Shown: positions 53,294 to 60,905 of the stretch, in pieces | Position numbering within the stretch: position 1 is the first letter of the stretch | How the letters are laid out: each line of letters starts with the position of its first letter | Assembly: GCF_004342165.1 (NCBI RefSeq) | Contig: NZ_SMAL01000004.1 | Location: forward strand, 62,001 to 126,000 | Source of the DNA: Natranaerovirga pectinivora | Lineage (GTDB): Bacteria > Bacillota > Clostridia > Lachnospirales > DSM-24629 | DNA: 64,000 nt | Reading direction: 5' to 3' | Made by a program: the position numbers and the translations under genes | Notes under the pieces: model-generated | What the model saw: the letters and a program-made list of their open reading frames with translations, nothing else | Told to the model about the DNA's origin: nothing | The model's database searches: none

Positions 53294-53866
53294 TTATATA
53301 AGCCCAGCAAAACCTAAAAAGGCAATTGCCATTAGACCTGCTGAAACCAATACTATTGGATACCCTTTAAATGCTTCAGGAATATTGTTAAATTCTAATC
53401 TTTCTCTAATACCTGCTAACAATACAATTGCAATTGTAAACCCTAGTGCGGCACCTAATGCATAAACAACACTTTGAATTAATGAATAACCTTCTTGAAT
53501 ATTTGTAATTGCAACACCAAGTACAGCACAATTTGTTGTGATTAGTGGTAAGAAAACCCCTAATGCTTGATATAAAGTTGGACTCGCTTTTTGAATGATC
53601 ATCTCAACCAACTGAACCAAAGATGCAATAACAAGTATAAAAGCAATTGTGTACATAAACTCTATATTTAGAGGATCTAAAATAAATGTATAAACAACAT
53701 ATGCAATGATTGAAGCCAATGTCATAACGAATGTAACGGCAAGGCCCATACCTGTAGCCGTTTCCACTTTTTTAGAAACACCTAAGTAAGGACAGATACC
53801 TAAGAATCTTGCTAATACAACGTTATTAACTAATGCTGCCCCAACAAATAATAAAATCAATTCCAT
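53294..53866 (-). CDS. rnfA: Rnf complex subunit RnfA
   Basis: 190 residues with six helices. Family pattern [41 protein letters not shown] and [15 protein letters not shown]. Each half contributes a cysteine near the membrane centre (GICPYLG, TNCAVLG) for the shared intramembrane [2Fe-2S] cluster with RnfE. Confidence 0.95.
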   Translation of the reverse strand: MELILLFVGAALVNNVVLARFLGICPYLGVSKKVETATGMGLAVTFVMTLASIIAYVVYTFILDPLNIEFMYTIAFILVIASLVQLVEMIIQKASPTLYQALGVFLPLITTNCAVLGVAITNIQEGYSLIQSVVYALGAALGFTIAIVLLAGIRERLEFNNIPEAFKGYPIVLVSAGLMAIAFLGFAGLI

Positions 53867-53878
53867 CTAAACCCCTCC

Positions 53879-54550
53879 TTAAGCTTTCTTCATTTTTTTA
53901 TTTTTAATATTATTAAATATTGCTAATAAGAATCCTAGTACGAAAAACGCACCCGGTGCAAGTACAAAGATACCAATAGCTTCGAACTGCTCACCAATTA
54001 CTTGCAAACCAAATAATTGACCATCTCCAAGTAAATTATAAATAAAACCTGTAATAGCATTCATTACTTCAAAGCCAAAGATTGCTCCTGCACCAAGAAG
54101 TTCACGCACTGCACCAATTAATGTAAGTGCAAGGGTAAACCCAAGACCCATACCTACACCATCAAAGACAGCTGGCAATAATTTGTTCTTAGATGCATAG
54201 GCTTCTGCACGACCTAAAATAACACAGTTAACAACAATAAGCGGAATAAAAATTCCTAATTGATCATGTAAATTAGGTATATACCCTGCCAAAATTAAGT
54301 CAATCATTGTAACGAAAGATGCAATAACAACAATAAATGCTGGTATACGCACTTTATTAGGTATAATATTTCTAAGTAGGGAAATAACAAAGTTAGCAGC
54401 TATAAGAACGGCCATTGTTGCTAATCCCATCCCCATACCATTGTAAGCACTTGTTGTAACGGCTAAGGTTGGACACATACCTAATATTTGAATAAAAATA
54501 GGATTCTCTGTAAAAATACCAGTTTTTAGTCTATTTATAAAACCATTCAT
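53879..54550 (-). CDS. rnfE: Rnf complex subunit RnfE
   Basis: 223 residues with six helices, homologous to RnfA in inverted topology. Seen: NPIFIQILGMCPTLAVTTSAYNGMGMGLATMAVLI and GIFIPLIVVNCVILGRAEAYASKNK, each with the cluster cysteine; then FDGVGMGLGFTLALTLIGAVRELLGAG. The C-terminus is basic (KNKKMKKA). Between rnfG and rnfA. Confidence 0.95.
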   Translation of the reverse strand: MNGFINRLKTGIFTENPIFIQILGMCPTLAVTTSAYNGMGMGLATMAVLIAANFVISLLRNIIPNKVRIPAFIVVIASFVTMIDLILAGYIPNLHDQLGIFIPLIVVNCVILGRAEAYASKNKLLPAVFDGVGMGLGFTLALTLIGAVRELLGAGAIFGFEVMNAITGFIYNLLGDGQLFGLQVIGEQFEAIGIFVLAPGAFFVLGFLLAIFNNIKNKKMKKA

Positions 54551-54551
54551 A

Positions 54552-55136
54552 TTACTGTGCCCCCCCTAAATGTTCATTATAATAATTTACTGCTTTATTA
54601 ACACCATTTACAACTGCCTCAGAAGATACAGTTGCAGAACTAATAGAATCAATTGTATTATCACCTGAAGTTCCTGATGAACCTAACTTAAACGGTTCAG
54701 CCACTTCATCTTTAAACTGGTTTTTGAATCCTGCTTCAGTGATCCTTGAACCTAATCCAGCCGTTTCTGTATGGCTTATAATTTCTATACCATTAATGGT
54801 ACCCTCTGAACTAATACCAACTGCAATAGTAATTCTTCCATAATACCCTCTGTTATTATCAAGAATAAAATTATAACCAATTACAGCATTATCCTTAATA
54901 ATCTCAAGAACTTCTCTAATCTCAATAGCTGTATCTCCATCATTAATTACATCAAGAGGGTTATAAGTATCCACTTCTGGGGTAATACTATCTAATGCAG
55001 CATATTGTCTTAACATTCCTTGTTCAGCGATTGCATCTTTTGTTAATTCATAAACCAAACCAAGTAATGCGCCAGATATTAATGTAATTGCAAATAAGAT
55101 TAATGCATTTTTAAAGATATTATTTTTTCCCATGGG
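54552..55136 (-). CDS. rnfG: Rnf complex subunit RnfG (FMN-binding)
   Basis: 194 residues. The ATG at 55136 (MGKNNIFKNALILF) has GGGGG 6 bases upstream; it overlaps the end of rnfD by 17 bases. One helix, then the FMN domain with the covalent attachment motif SISSATVSSEAVV (flavinylated Thr in SSAT) and GIEIISHTETAGLGSRITEAGFKNQF. Faces outside; passes electrons within the complex. Confidence 0.94.
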   Translation of the reverse strand, partial: PMGKNNIFKNALILFAITLISGALLGLVYELTKDAIAEQGMLRQYAALDSITPEVDTYNPLDVINDGDTAIEIREVLEIIKDNAVIGYNFILDNNRGYYGRITIAVGISSEGTINGIEIISHTETAGLGSRITEAGFKNQFKDEVAEPFKLGSSGTSGDNTIDSISSATVSSEAVVNGVNKAVNYYNEHLGGAQ

Positions 55137-56076
55137 AATCCCCCTCTCCAAATGCTTTTGGAATAGTGAATCTCTCTATAATTGGAACCCATAAATTCAT
55201 AAATAAGATTGCATAACTTACACCTTCAGGCATACCACTGTAAAGTCTGATTACAGCTGTAACAATACCTGCACCAATAGCAAAAATTATTTGCCCTTTA
55301 GGTGTTACTGGTGAAGAAGCATAGTCTGTTGCCATAAAGAAAGCCCCAAGTATTAAACCACCTGTAAATACATGGTAAGATAAATAATTAATATCAAAGC
55401 CATTGCCATTAAAAAATTGGATTGCAGCAATAACGGCAATAGTTGTACCGATATATACAAATGGAATTCTCCAAGTAATTACTTTTCTAATTAATAGATA
55501 AGCTGCTCCTATTAATAAGGCTGCTGCTGAAACTTCTCCTAAACTTCCACCGATGTTTCCTAAAAAGGCATCTTGAAGCGATGGCATATTTCTACCACCA
55601 GCTTTTAATATATCTAATGGCGTCGCTGATGTCACACTATCAAAGGACCAAATAGACATAATTCTTGGGAATGACAATACTAAAAATGCTCTCGCAGCTA
55701 ATGCTGGGTTCATAAAGTTTTGTCCTAAACCACCAAAAATTTGTTTAACAACTATAATAGCAAAAGCACTACCTATCACAGGAATCCAAAAAGGAACTGT
55801 ATATGGTATATTTAATGCTACGAACAACCCTGTAAGTGCTGCACTTAAATCAGTAACGGTATTTTTTCTACCCGTTGCCTTTTGAAAAAGCCATTCCGAT
55901 GCAACAGCACCTAATATAGCTAAAATTGTAACAATTAAAGCCCTGCTGCCAAAGTTATACACAGCAAAAAAAGTTGCTGGTAAAAGAGCTATAATAACAT
56001 CTCTCATAATGGTTTGTGTTGATTCATTTGAACGCATATGAGGAGATGAGGATACAACTAACATATTATCTGTCAT
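55120..56076 (-). CDS. rnfD: Rnf complex subunit RnfD (FMN-binding membrane protein)
   Basis: 318 residues with nine or ten helices. The covalent FMN threonine lies in SVTSATPLDILKAGG. Also GGLGQNFMNPALAARAFLVLSFP and FFMATDYASSPVTPKGQIIFAIGAG. Presumed ion-pathway subunit with RnfA and RnfE. Confidence 0.95.
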   Translation of the reverse strand: MTDNMLVVSSSPHMRSNESTQTIMRDVIIALLPATFFAVYNFGSRALIVTILAILGAVASEWLFQKATGRKNTVTDLSAALTGLFVALNIPYTVPFWIPVIGSAFAIIVVKQIFGGLGQNFMNPALAARAFLVLSFPRIMSIWSFDSVTSATPLDILKAGGRNMPSLQDAFLGNIGGSLGEVSAAALLIGAAYLLIRKVITWRIPFVYIGTTIAVIAAIQFFNGNGFDINYLSYHVFTGGLILGAFFMATDYASSPVTPKGQIIFAIGAGIVTAVIRLYSGMPEGVSYAILFMNLWVPIIERFTIPKAFGEGDSHGKK

Positions 56077-56087
56077 CTAAACCACCC

Positions 56088-57407
56088 CTATTTTTTTCTA
56101 TTTGCTAATATTTCACGTCTAGTCGTTTTAATTGTTTGTGCGATATGTCTTTTGGATGGACAGGTGTATGAACAACTTCCACATTCACAACATTCCATTC
56201 CTTTGTACTTTAAGAACATTGCTTCATCTTTTCTTAATGCGTATTGGTTAAGATACATTGGCAACAAGCCATTTGCACATGCACCAACACATTTCCCACA
56301 TCTAATACAGCTAGATTCTTCAAATAACTCTGCTTCTTTTTTTGTTAAGCATATAATACCTGATGAACCTTTCATAATTGGTAAATCAGTTGAAAATACC
56401 GTTAAGCCCATCATTGGGCCACCTGCTATAATTTTCACAGGCTCTTCTATAAAGCCGCCTGCCGCTTCAATTAACTCTTCAAAGTTTGTTCCAATTCTTA
56501 CTTTAATGTTTTTAGGCTCTTTTATAGCACCACCTGAAACAGTTACGATTCTGCGCATTAAAGGTCTTCCTCTGTGAATTGCTCTGTGGATTGCAATAAC
56601 TGTATCAATATTTTGTACAATACAACCAACATCTAAAGGCAACATTCCTGAGACGAAAGTTCTTCCTGTAACAGCATTAATAAGCTGCTTCTCTGCACCT
56701 TGTGGATACTTAGTTTTCAGAGCTACAACTTCCATTCTTTCTTCGTCTTTTACTAACTCTTTAAGAATTTTAATACCTTCTGGTTTATTGTTTTCTATGG
56801 CAATTACACCTTTTGCTTCTGGGAATAATTTAAGAATTATTTTTAAACCTAGAATAATTCTATCAGGTTCTTCTAACATAACTCTATAATCTGAAGTAAG
56901 ATAGGGTTCACATTCCGCACCATTTACCACAATATAATCAATTTTTTTCTCTGGTGGCGGTGTTAATTTAATATGTGTTGGAAAACAAGCACCACCCATT
57001 CCAACAATTCCAGCTTCTCTAATAATTTTTCTAATTTCTTCTGGTGTTAACTCATCAATATTCTCTCTTGGTTGAATGCTTTCATGTTCTTCATAAAGGC
57101 CGTCATTCTCAATAATAATAGCTTCTACTTTTGAACCGTTTGGTACTAGGACAGGCTTAATATCTTTTACTGTTCCAGATACTGAGCTAATAATTGGTGA
57201 AGCAAAAAACGCATCCGTATCTCCAATTTTTTCTCCTAATAATACACGATCACCTTTTTTAACCAATGGTTTACAAGGTGCTCCTAAATGTTGAATAAGC
57301 GGAAAAACCAAATCTCCTTTTGGAAGAATATACTCAACTGGCTTATTCATTGTAGCTTCTTTGAAATCTTTAGGATGAATTCCCCTTTTAAATGTCAAAG
57401 CCCCCAT
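56088..57407 (-). CDS. rnfC: Rnf complex subunit RnfC (NADH-side)
   Basis: 439 residues. N-terminal barrel-like region (GIHPKDFKEATMNKPVEYILPKGDLVFPLIQHLGAPCKPLV), the flavin/NAD-binding core GIVGMGGACFPTHIKL and IVVNGAECEPYLTSDYRVM, and two ferredoxin motifs (CIRCGKCVGACANGLLP and CCECGSCSYTCPSKRHI). Reduces NAD with electrons from ferredoxin. First gene of the operon, AGGAGG before the ATG. Order CDGEAB is the clostridial one; with ion pumping it should supply membrane energy. Confidence 0.96.
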   Translation of the reverse strand: MGALTFKRGIHPKDFKEATMNKPVEYILPKGDLVFPLIQHLGAPCKPLVKKGDRVLLGEKIGDTDAFFASPIISSVSGTVKDIKPVLVPNGSKVEAIIIENDGLYEEHESIQPRENIDELTPEEIRKIIREAGIVGMGGACFPTHIKLTPPPEKKIDYIVVNGAECEPYLTSDYRVMLEEPDRIILGLKIILKLFPEAKGVIAIENNKPEGIKILKELVKDEERMEVVALKTKYPQGAEKQLINAVTGRTFVSGMLPLDVGCIVQNIDTVIAIHRAIHRGRPLMRRIVTVSGGAIKEPKNIKVRIGTNFEELIEAAGGFIEEPVKIIAGGPMMGLTVFSTDLPIMKGSSGIICLTKKEAELFEESSCIRCGKCVGACANGLLPMYLNQYALRKDEAMFLKYKGMECCECGSCSYTCPSKRHIAQTIKTTRREILANRKK

Positions 57408-57622
57408 GATAGACCTCCTATTTATATATGATTATTGTATACAGTGTTAACTTTATAATAATACAAATAACCAATAAGCACAACGATTGATAAAAACTCT
57501 ACAAAGGATGTAATCTCAACCAAATTCAAGGCCTTACCCTTGTTTCTTAATTTAATCAGTAGCCTTTCTCAACATTTTTTTACAAAATTTGTTGAAAAAA
57601 AATAATAATCATCTATTCATTG

Positions 57623-57638
57623 TGAAATGATTATCATT
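57623..57638. promoter_or_regulatory. Candidate Fur-like box upstream of rnfC
   Basis: TGAAATGATTATCATT on the plus strand contains the 13-base palindrome AATGATAATCATT in reverse and matches one full half of the Bacillus Fur consensus TGATAAT-N-ATTATCA. It lies in the 331-base gap between the ATPase gene and rnfC. The rest of the gap is AT-rich and should contain the rnf promoter, not pinned down. Confidence 0.35.
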
Positions 57639-57738
57639 CTTTTGGTATTAAACACCAATAATTTTTATTATCTGTTAATGATTATAATTAAAATAACTAA
57701 ATTATAACAAATTTTTAGAGTAAATAAGTCAATTTTAC

Positions 57739-58287
57739 CTAAATATTATATAATTCACTAATATTTTCTTTGATGTATTCTTTTAACCATAGGTATATTT
57801 TAGGATTATTTATTGATAGTTCATTACCTAATATTTCATAAATTTCCTTAGATGTTATTTCAAATTTTTTATTGTTATATAAATGTCTGTAGCTAAAATT
57901 ACTCTTGTCCATGGATATTATAATGCCTGCAATTGACGTTGGCAAATCACCTAACGGGGGCCTATCAATATGATTGTATGCCATGGAAGCAGTGATTTTA
58001 GTACCTTGGTTTTTTTTTGATTGTATTACTAGATTCCCATTACATTGGTTACAGGTTTGATCAAATAAGGGAATTCCTAAACCAATTTTTCTTAGTGTTC
58101 TACTGGTAACAAAAGGATCTTTAATGGTGAGTATTAATTCATCATCAATTCCGATCCCATCATCCATAATAATGACTTTTAATAAATTATTTATTAAATC
58201 CTCTACAACTTCAACAGTAATATTGTTGGCTTTTGCTCTAACACTATTTGAAACGATATCCGTTATATGCATTGAAATTTCTTTCAT
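57739..58287 (-). CDS. HATPase-domain protein of the hydrogenase-sensor cluster
   Basis: 182 residues. Histidine-kinase-type ATP-binding domain without a phosphoacceptor domain: HITDIVSNSVRAKANNITVEVVEDL (N box), IIMDDGIGIDDELI (G1), LRKIGLGIPLFDQTC (G2) and NQGTKITASM (G3). The C-terminal ~60 residues are unassigned. Such proteins appear with DRTGG proteins near clostridial hydrogenases; a kinase or anti-sigma-like role is possible. Starts 2 bases after the DRTGG gene. Confidence 0.82.
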   Translation of the reverse strand: MKEISMHITDIVSNSVRAKANNITVEVVEDLINNLLKVIIMDDGIGIDDELILTIKDPFVTSRTLRKIGLGIPLFDQTCNQCNGNLVIQSKKNQGTKITASMAYNHIDRPPLGDLPTSIAGIIISMDKSNFSYRHLYNNKKFEITSKEIYEILGNELSINNPKIYLWLKEYIKENISELYNI

Positions 58288-58289
58288 AG

Positions 58290-58625
58290 CTATCCTATTC
58301 CTATTTCTATAAGTTCTTTTATCATATCATAAGAAGATTTATTTGAAACTAAAATAGAGATATCTTCTTCATTCGCTTTAATAATTGCATCTTGGTCTAT
58401 TTCAAAGCCCTCTGTAACTATAATACAAGCAATATTGGTTAAAACAGCTACAGCAACAATATTAATATGACTCTGAATGGTCACCCATACTTGCCCTTCT
58501 TTTGCATTTCCCATTACAACACTAAGCAAATCACCAGTAAATCCTCCTTTTACTTCTTTGTTAATCCCTTCTTCTCCTGCAACAATTTTAAGAGATAACT
58601 TTTCTATTAATTCCTTTACTGTCAT
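58290..58625 (-). CDS. DRTGG domain protein (second copy)
   Basis: 111 residues. DRTGG domains bind regulatory nucleotides in other proteins. Seen: LSLKIVAGEEGINKEVKGGFTGDLLSVVMGNAKEGQVWVTIQSHINIVAVAVLTNIACIIVTEGFEIDQDAIIKANEEDISILVS. The diagnostic GDLLS segment replaces a GYGSDLLS-like loop. It lies between the hydrogenase-like gene and an ATPase gene, mirroring the upstream DRTGG-ATPase pair. Confidence 0.82.
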   Translation of the reverse strand: MTVKELIEKLSLKIVAGEEGINKEVKGGFTGDLLSVVMGNAKEGQVWVTIQSHINIVAVAVLTNIACIIVTEGFEIDQDAIIKANEEDISILVSNKSSYDMIKELIEIGIG

Positions 58626-58646
58626 ATTTTTCCCACCTTATATTTT

Positions 58647-59951
58647 TTATTCTTTAATTGAACGTGGTAATTTTTCAGCAAGTTCAACCATACGTTCTGC
58701 AAGTTGACCAACTTCTTTTCTTAACATAAATATACAATCTTCAATATTAGCATTTTTTAATACAATGTCTTCTGCCAAAGCTTTACAAGTTGGGGAACCA
58801 CAGGATCCACAATTAATTTTAGGTAGTTCTTGGTAAATCCTTTCTAATTCTTCCATTTTTTTTATGGCTTCTGATATATCTTCATCTAACCGTAACACTT
58901 CTTTAGGCTTTAGAGGTTTTTCCCATGCATAATCCAATGACTCTAATACAAAATGGATATCCCTAGTTTCAGGATGATTCTTATGGTACCTACTTAATTT
59001 ATCCATTCTACATCGAGATACAAATGGATTCTCAACAGTTAATGGACCGCCTAAGCACCCCCCAGTGCAAGCCAAACATTCAACATATTCCACATTATTC
59101 AACTCATTATCTTCAATCATTTCTAGAATTCTAATAACATTTTCTATGCCGTCAACTGCCACATAATTAATGGTTTTTGAAGCACTCACCTCACCTCCAG
59201 GTGCCGCCCAAAACATACCTCTATTAGAACTTAATCTTAGATGTTCATAATGATGATCATTCTTTTTTATGGCCTTAACCATAGATTTGTATATGTCTTT
59301 AATGGAGATTACCCCATCAACCTCAGACTTCTCTATTAAAGTGGGGTACCTGCTATTGGTGATTTTTGCAGCACACGGAGATATAAAAAATACACCTATA
59401 TCCTCATCCTTATACCCTTTATCCAAAAAATGGGTTCTTGTCATTCGACCAGTGATTTCTTTAGGCGATAATAATGGCAATATGTTTGGAATTAAAGTAG
59501 GAAATCTACTTTGAACAACTTTTACAACAGCTGGACAAGCCGAAGATATTATAGGCTGTTTCCTACTATTGTTTTTAATATATTCCTTCGTTTTTTCTGT
59601 TACCAACTCAGCACCTTTTGCAACTTCTATGACTTCATCAAATCCAATATCCTTTAATGCCATAAGAATTTTATTAACATTATGTATGCCCTTAAACTGA
59701 GTATATAAAGAGGGTGCTGGAATGGCAATTTTAACCTTATACTGATTAATAATACTTACATCATCTGCTTTGGCCTTCTTAGCCATGTTTTTACAAACTT
59801 TAATACACATACCACAGTCAATACATCTTTCATCAATAATAACTGCTTTTTTATTTCTTACTCGAATTGCTTCTGTTGGACACCTTTTGATACAATCTGT
59901 ACAACCAGTACATCTATCTTTATCAAGATAAACCGAATGTTGCTTCACCAT
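58647..59951 (-). CDS. Sensory-type [FeFe]-hydrogenase-like iron-sulfur protein
   Basis: 434 residues. Two N-terminal [4Fe-4S] motifs (Cys 14/17/20/24 and 43/46/49/53) precede an H-cluster domain: L1 reads SSACPAVV (137-143), L2 SPCAAK (Cys193), L3 ECLACTGGCLGG (Cys295, Cys299). The four cubane ligands are kept (139, 193, 295, 299), but the proton-relay Cys of the usual TSCCP is Ala138 and the L3 Met is Leu293. Ala at this site marks sensory groups C and D. There is no PAS domain (group C has one); a C-terminal CGSCG...C motif (381, 384, 389, 406) fits a fourth cluster, closer to group D. Likely a redox or H2 sensor. Needs the HydEFG maturases, not in the window. Confidence 0.85.
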   Translation of the reverse strand: MVKQHSVYLDKDRCTGCTDCIKRCPTEAIRVRNKKAVIIDERCIDCGMCIKVCKNMAKKAKADDVSIINQYKVKIAIPAPSLYTQFKGIHNVNKILMALKDIGFDEVIEVAKGAELVTEKTKEYIKNNSRKQPIISSACPAVVKVVQSRFPTLIPNILPLLSPKEITGRMTRTHFLDKGYKDEDIGVFFISPCAAKITNSRYPTLIEKSEVDGVISIKDIYKSMVKAIKKNDHHYEHLRLSSNRGMFWAAPGGEVSASKTINYVAVDGIENVIRILEMIEDNELNNVEYVECLACTGGCLGGPLTVENPFVSRCRMDKLSRYHKNHPETRDIHFVLESLDYAWEKPLKPKEVLRLDEDISEAIKKMEELERIYQELPKINCGSCGSPTCKALAEDIVLKNANIEDCIFMLRKEVGQLAERMVELAEKLPRSIKE

Positions 59952-59966
59952 AAAAAAGTCAACTCC

Positions 59967-60103
59967 TTACAATTCAGTATTAGAAATCGTCAAAGTATCA
60001 CATATTATTTTCATTCCAAATTTATCAATTAACCAGTCTTGTAGTTTCTGGAAGGTATATATAATTGAGTTGGCGTCGACCGGCTGAAAGGAAAGGCAAC
60101 AAT
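59967..60103 (-). other. Open frame between ATPase and hydrogenase-like genes (possible small gene or frameshifted extension)
   Basis: The minus strand is open for about 45 codons and ends TAA directly before the ribosome site (GGAG) of the hydrogenase-like gene, as a real upstream gene would. The translation includes NCCLSFQPVDANSIIYTFQK and DKFGMKIICDTLTISNTEL, not low-complexity. It is in the +1 frame of the preceding ATPase gene, joined to it by a run of seven T (60111-60117). No ATG or ribosome site starts it independently. Could be a frameshifted C-terminus, a pseudogene end, or chance. Confidence 0.4.
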
Positions 60104-60517
60104 TCAACTTAAAAAAACAATAATCTCAACAACAGTTCCCTTCCCAACTTCACTAGTAATCTTCAAATCATCACTATGCCTCTTCATATTAGGCAAACCC
60201 ATACCAGCTCCAAAACCCATCTCCCTAGCTCTTGCAGTAGCAGTAGAATACCCAGCCTTCATTGCCAACTTAATATCTTCAATACCTGGCCCTTCATCCT
60301 TTAAAACAATATATATTCTATCTTCATTAATATCACCATCTATTACCCCACCATTGGCATGAATAACCATATTAATTTCAGCTTCGTACATTGCAATAGC
60401 AACTTTTCTTACAATCTCAGCAGGGACTCCTAATTGCTTTAAAATCTTTTTCACTTTACTAGAAGCCACACCTGCATGGGTAAATTCATCTCCTAATACA
60501 TCATAATGAAAAGTCAT
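60104..60517 (-). CDS. Anti-sigma-type ATP-binding protein of the hydrogenase-sensor cluster
   Basis: 137 residues. GHKL-type ATPase like SpoIIAB/RsbW: VRKVAIAMYEAEINMVIHANGG (N box), IVLKDEGPGIEDIKLAMKAGYSTA (G1), MGFGAGMGLPNMKRHSDDLKITSEVGKGTVVEI (G2/G3). The ATG at 60517 has GGAG 10 bases upstream; it overlaps the DRTGG gene by 17 bases. Probably a serine kinase or partner-switch protein working with the DRTGG and hydrogenase-like proteins. The C-terminus may be altered by a frameshift (see next entry). Confidence 0.82.
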   Translation of the reverse strand: MTFHYDVLGDEFTHAGVASSKVKKILKQLGVPAEIVRKVAIAMYEAEINMVIHANGGVIDGDINEDRIYIVLKDEGPGIEDIKLAMKAGYSTATARAREMGFGAGMGLPNMKRHSDDLKITSEVGKGTVVEIIVFLS

Positions 60518-60869
60518 TGTGAGCAATCTCCTCTCCTAATAGACCTTTTTCAAATAATATGCCACAAGCACTAAACAAAGAATGTCTTGTTGCTAATACC
60601 ACAATTTCTTTTCTTTTAGCCATGGATATAAATTCATCATCCACTTTTTTACCTCTTACAATAACAATTGCTTTAATGTCAAGAATATCTGCAGTTCTAA
60701 TAACTTGTGGATGGGTTAAACCTGTAAGAAGTAAAACATTATTACTTACAAAAGCTAACACATCACTCATTAAGTCACAACCATAACCATAATCAATGCT
60801 TTCCATAAGCATTTCTTCTCCTGTCAGGACTGTTGCATCTAAATATTCCTTTACTTCTTTTAAAAGCAT
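60501..60869 (-). CDS. DRTGG domain protein (first copy)
   Basis: 122 residues. MESIDYGYGCDLMSDVLAFVSNNVLLLTGLTHPQVIRTADILDIKAIVIVRGKKVDDEFISMAKRKEIVVLATRHSLFSACGILFEKGL follows the DRTGG fold; the GYGCDLMSD loop is characteristic. First gene of the sensor module, GGAGGG before the ATG. 36 bases after the SLH-GH18 gene, so it may be read through from there. Confidence 0.82.
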   Translation of the reverse strand: MLLKEVKEYLDATVLTGEEMLMESIDYGYGCDLMSDVLAFVSNNVLLLTGLTHPQVIRTADILDIKAIVIVRGKKVDDEFISMAKRKEIVVLATRHSLFSACGILFEKGLLGEEIAHNDFSL

Positions 60870-60905
60870 CGCTTTCCCTCCGATTCAAATGAAGGATCAT
60901 TAAAT

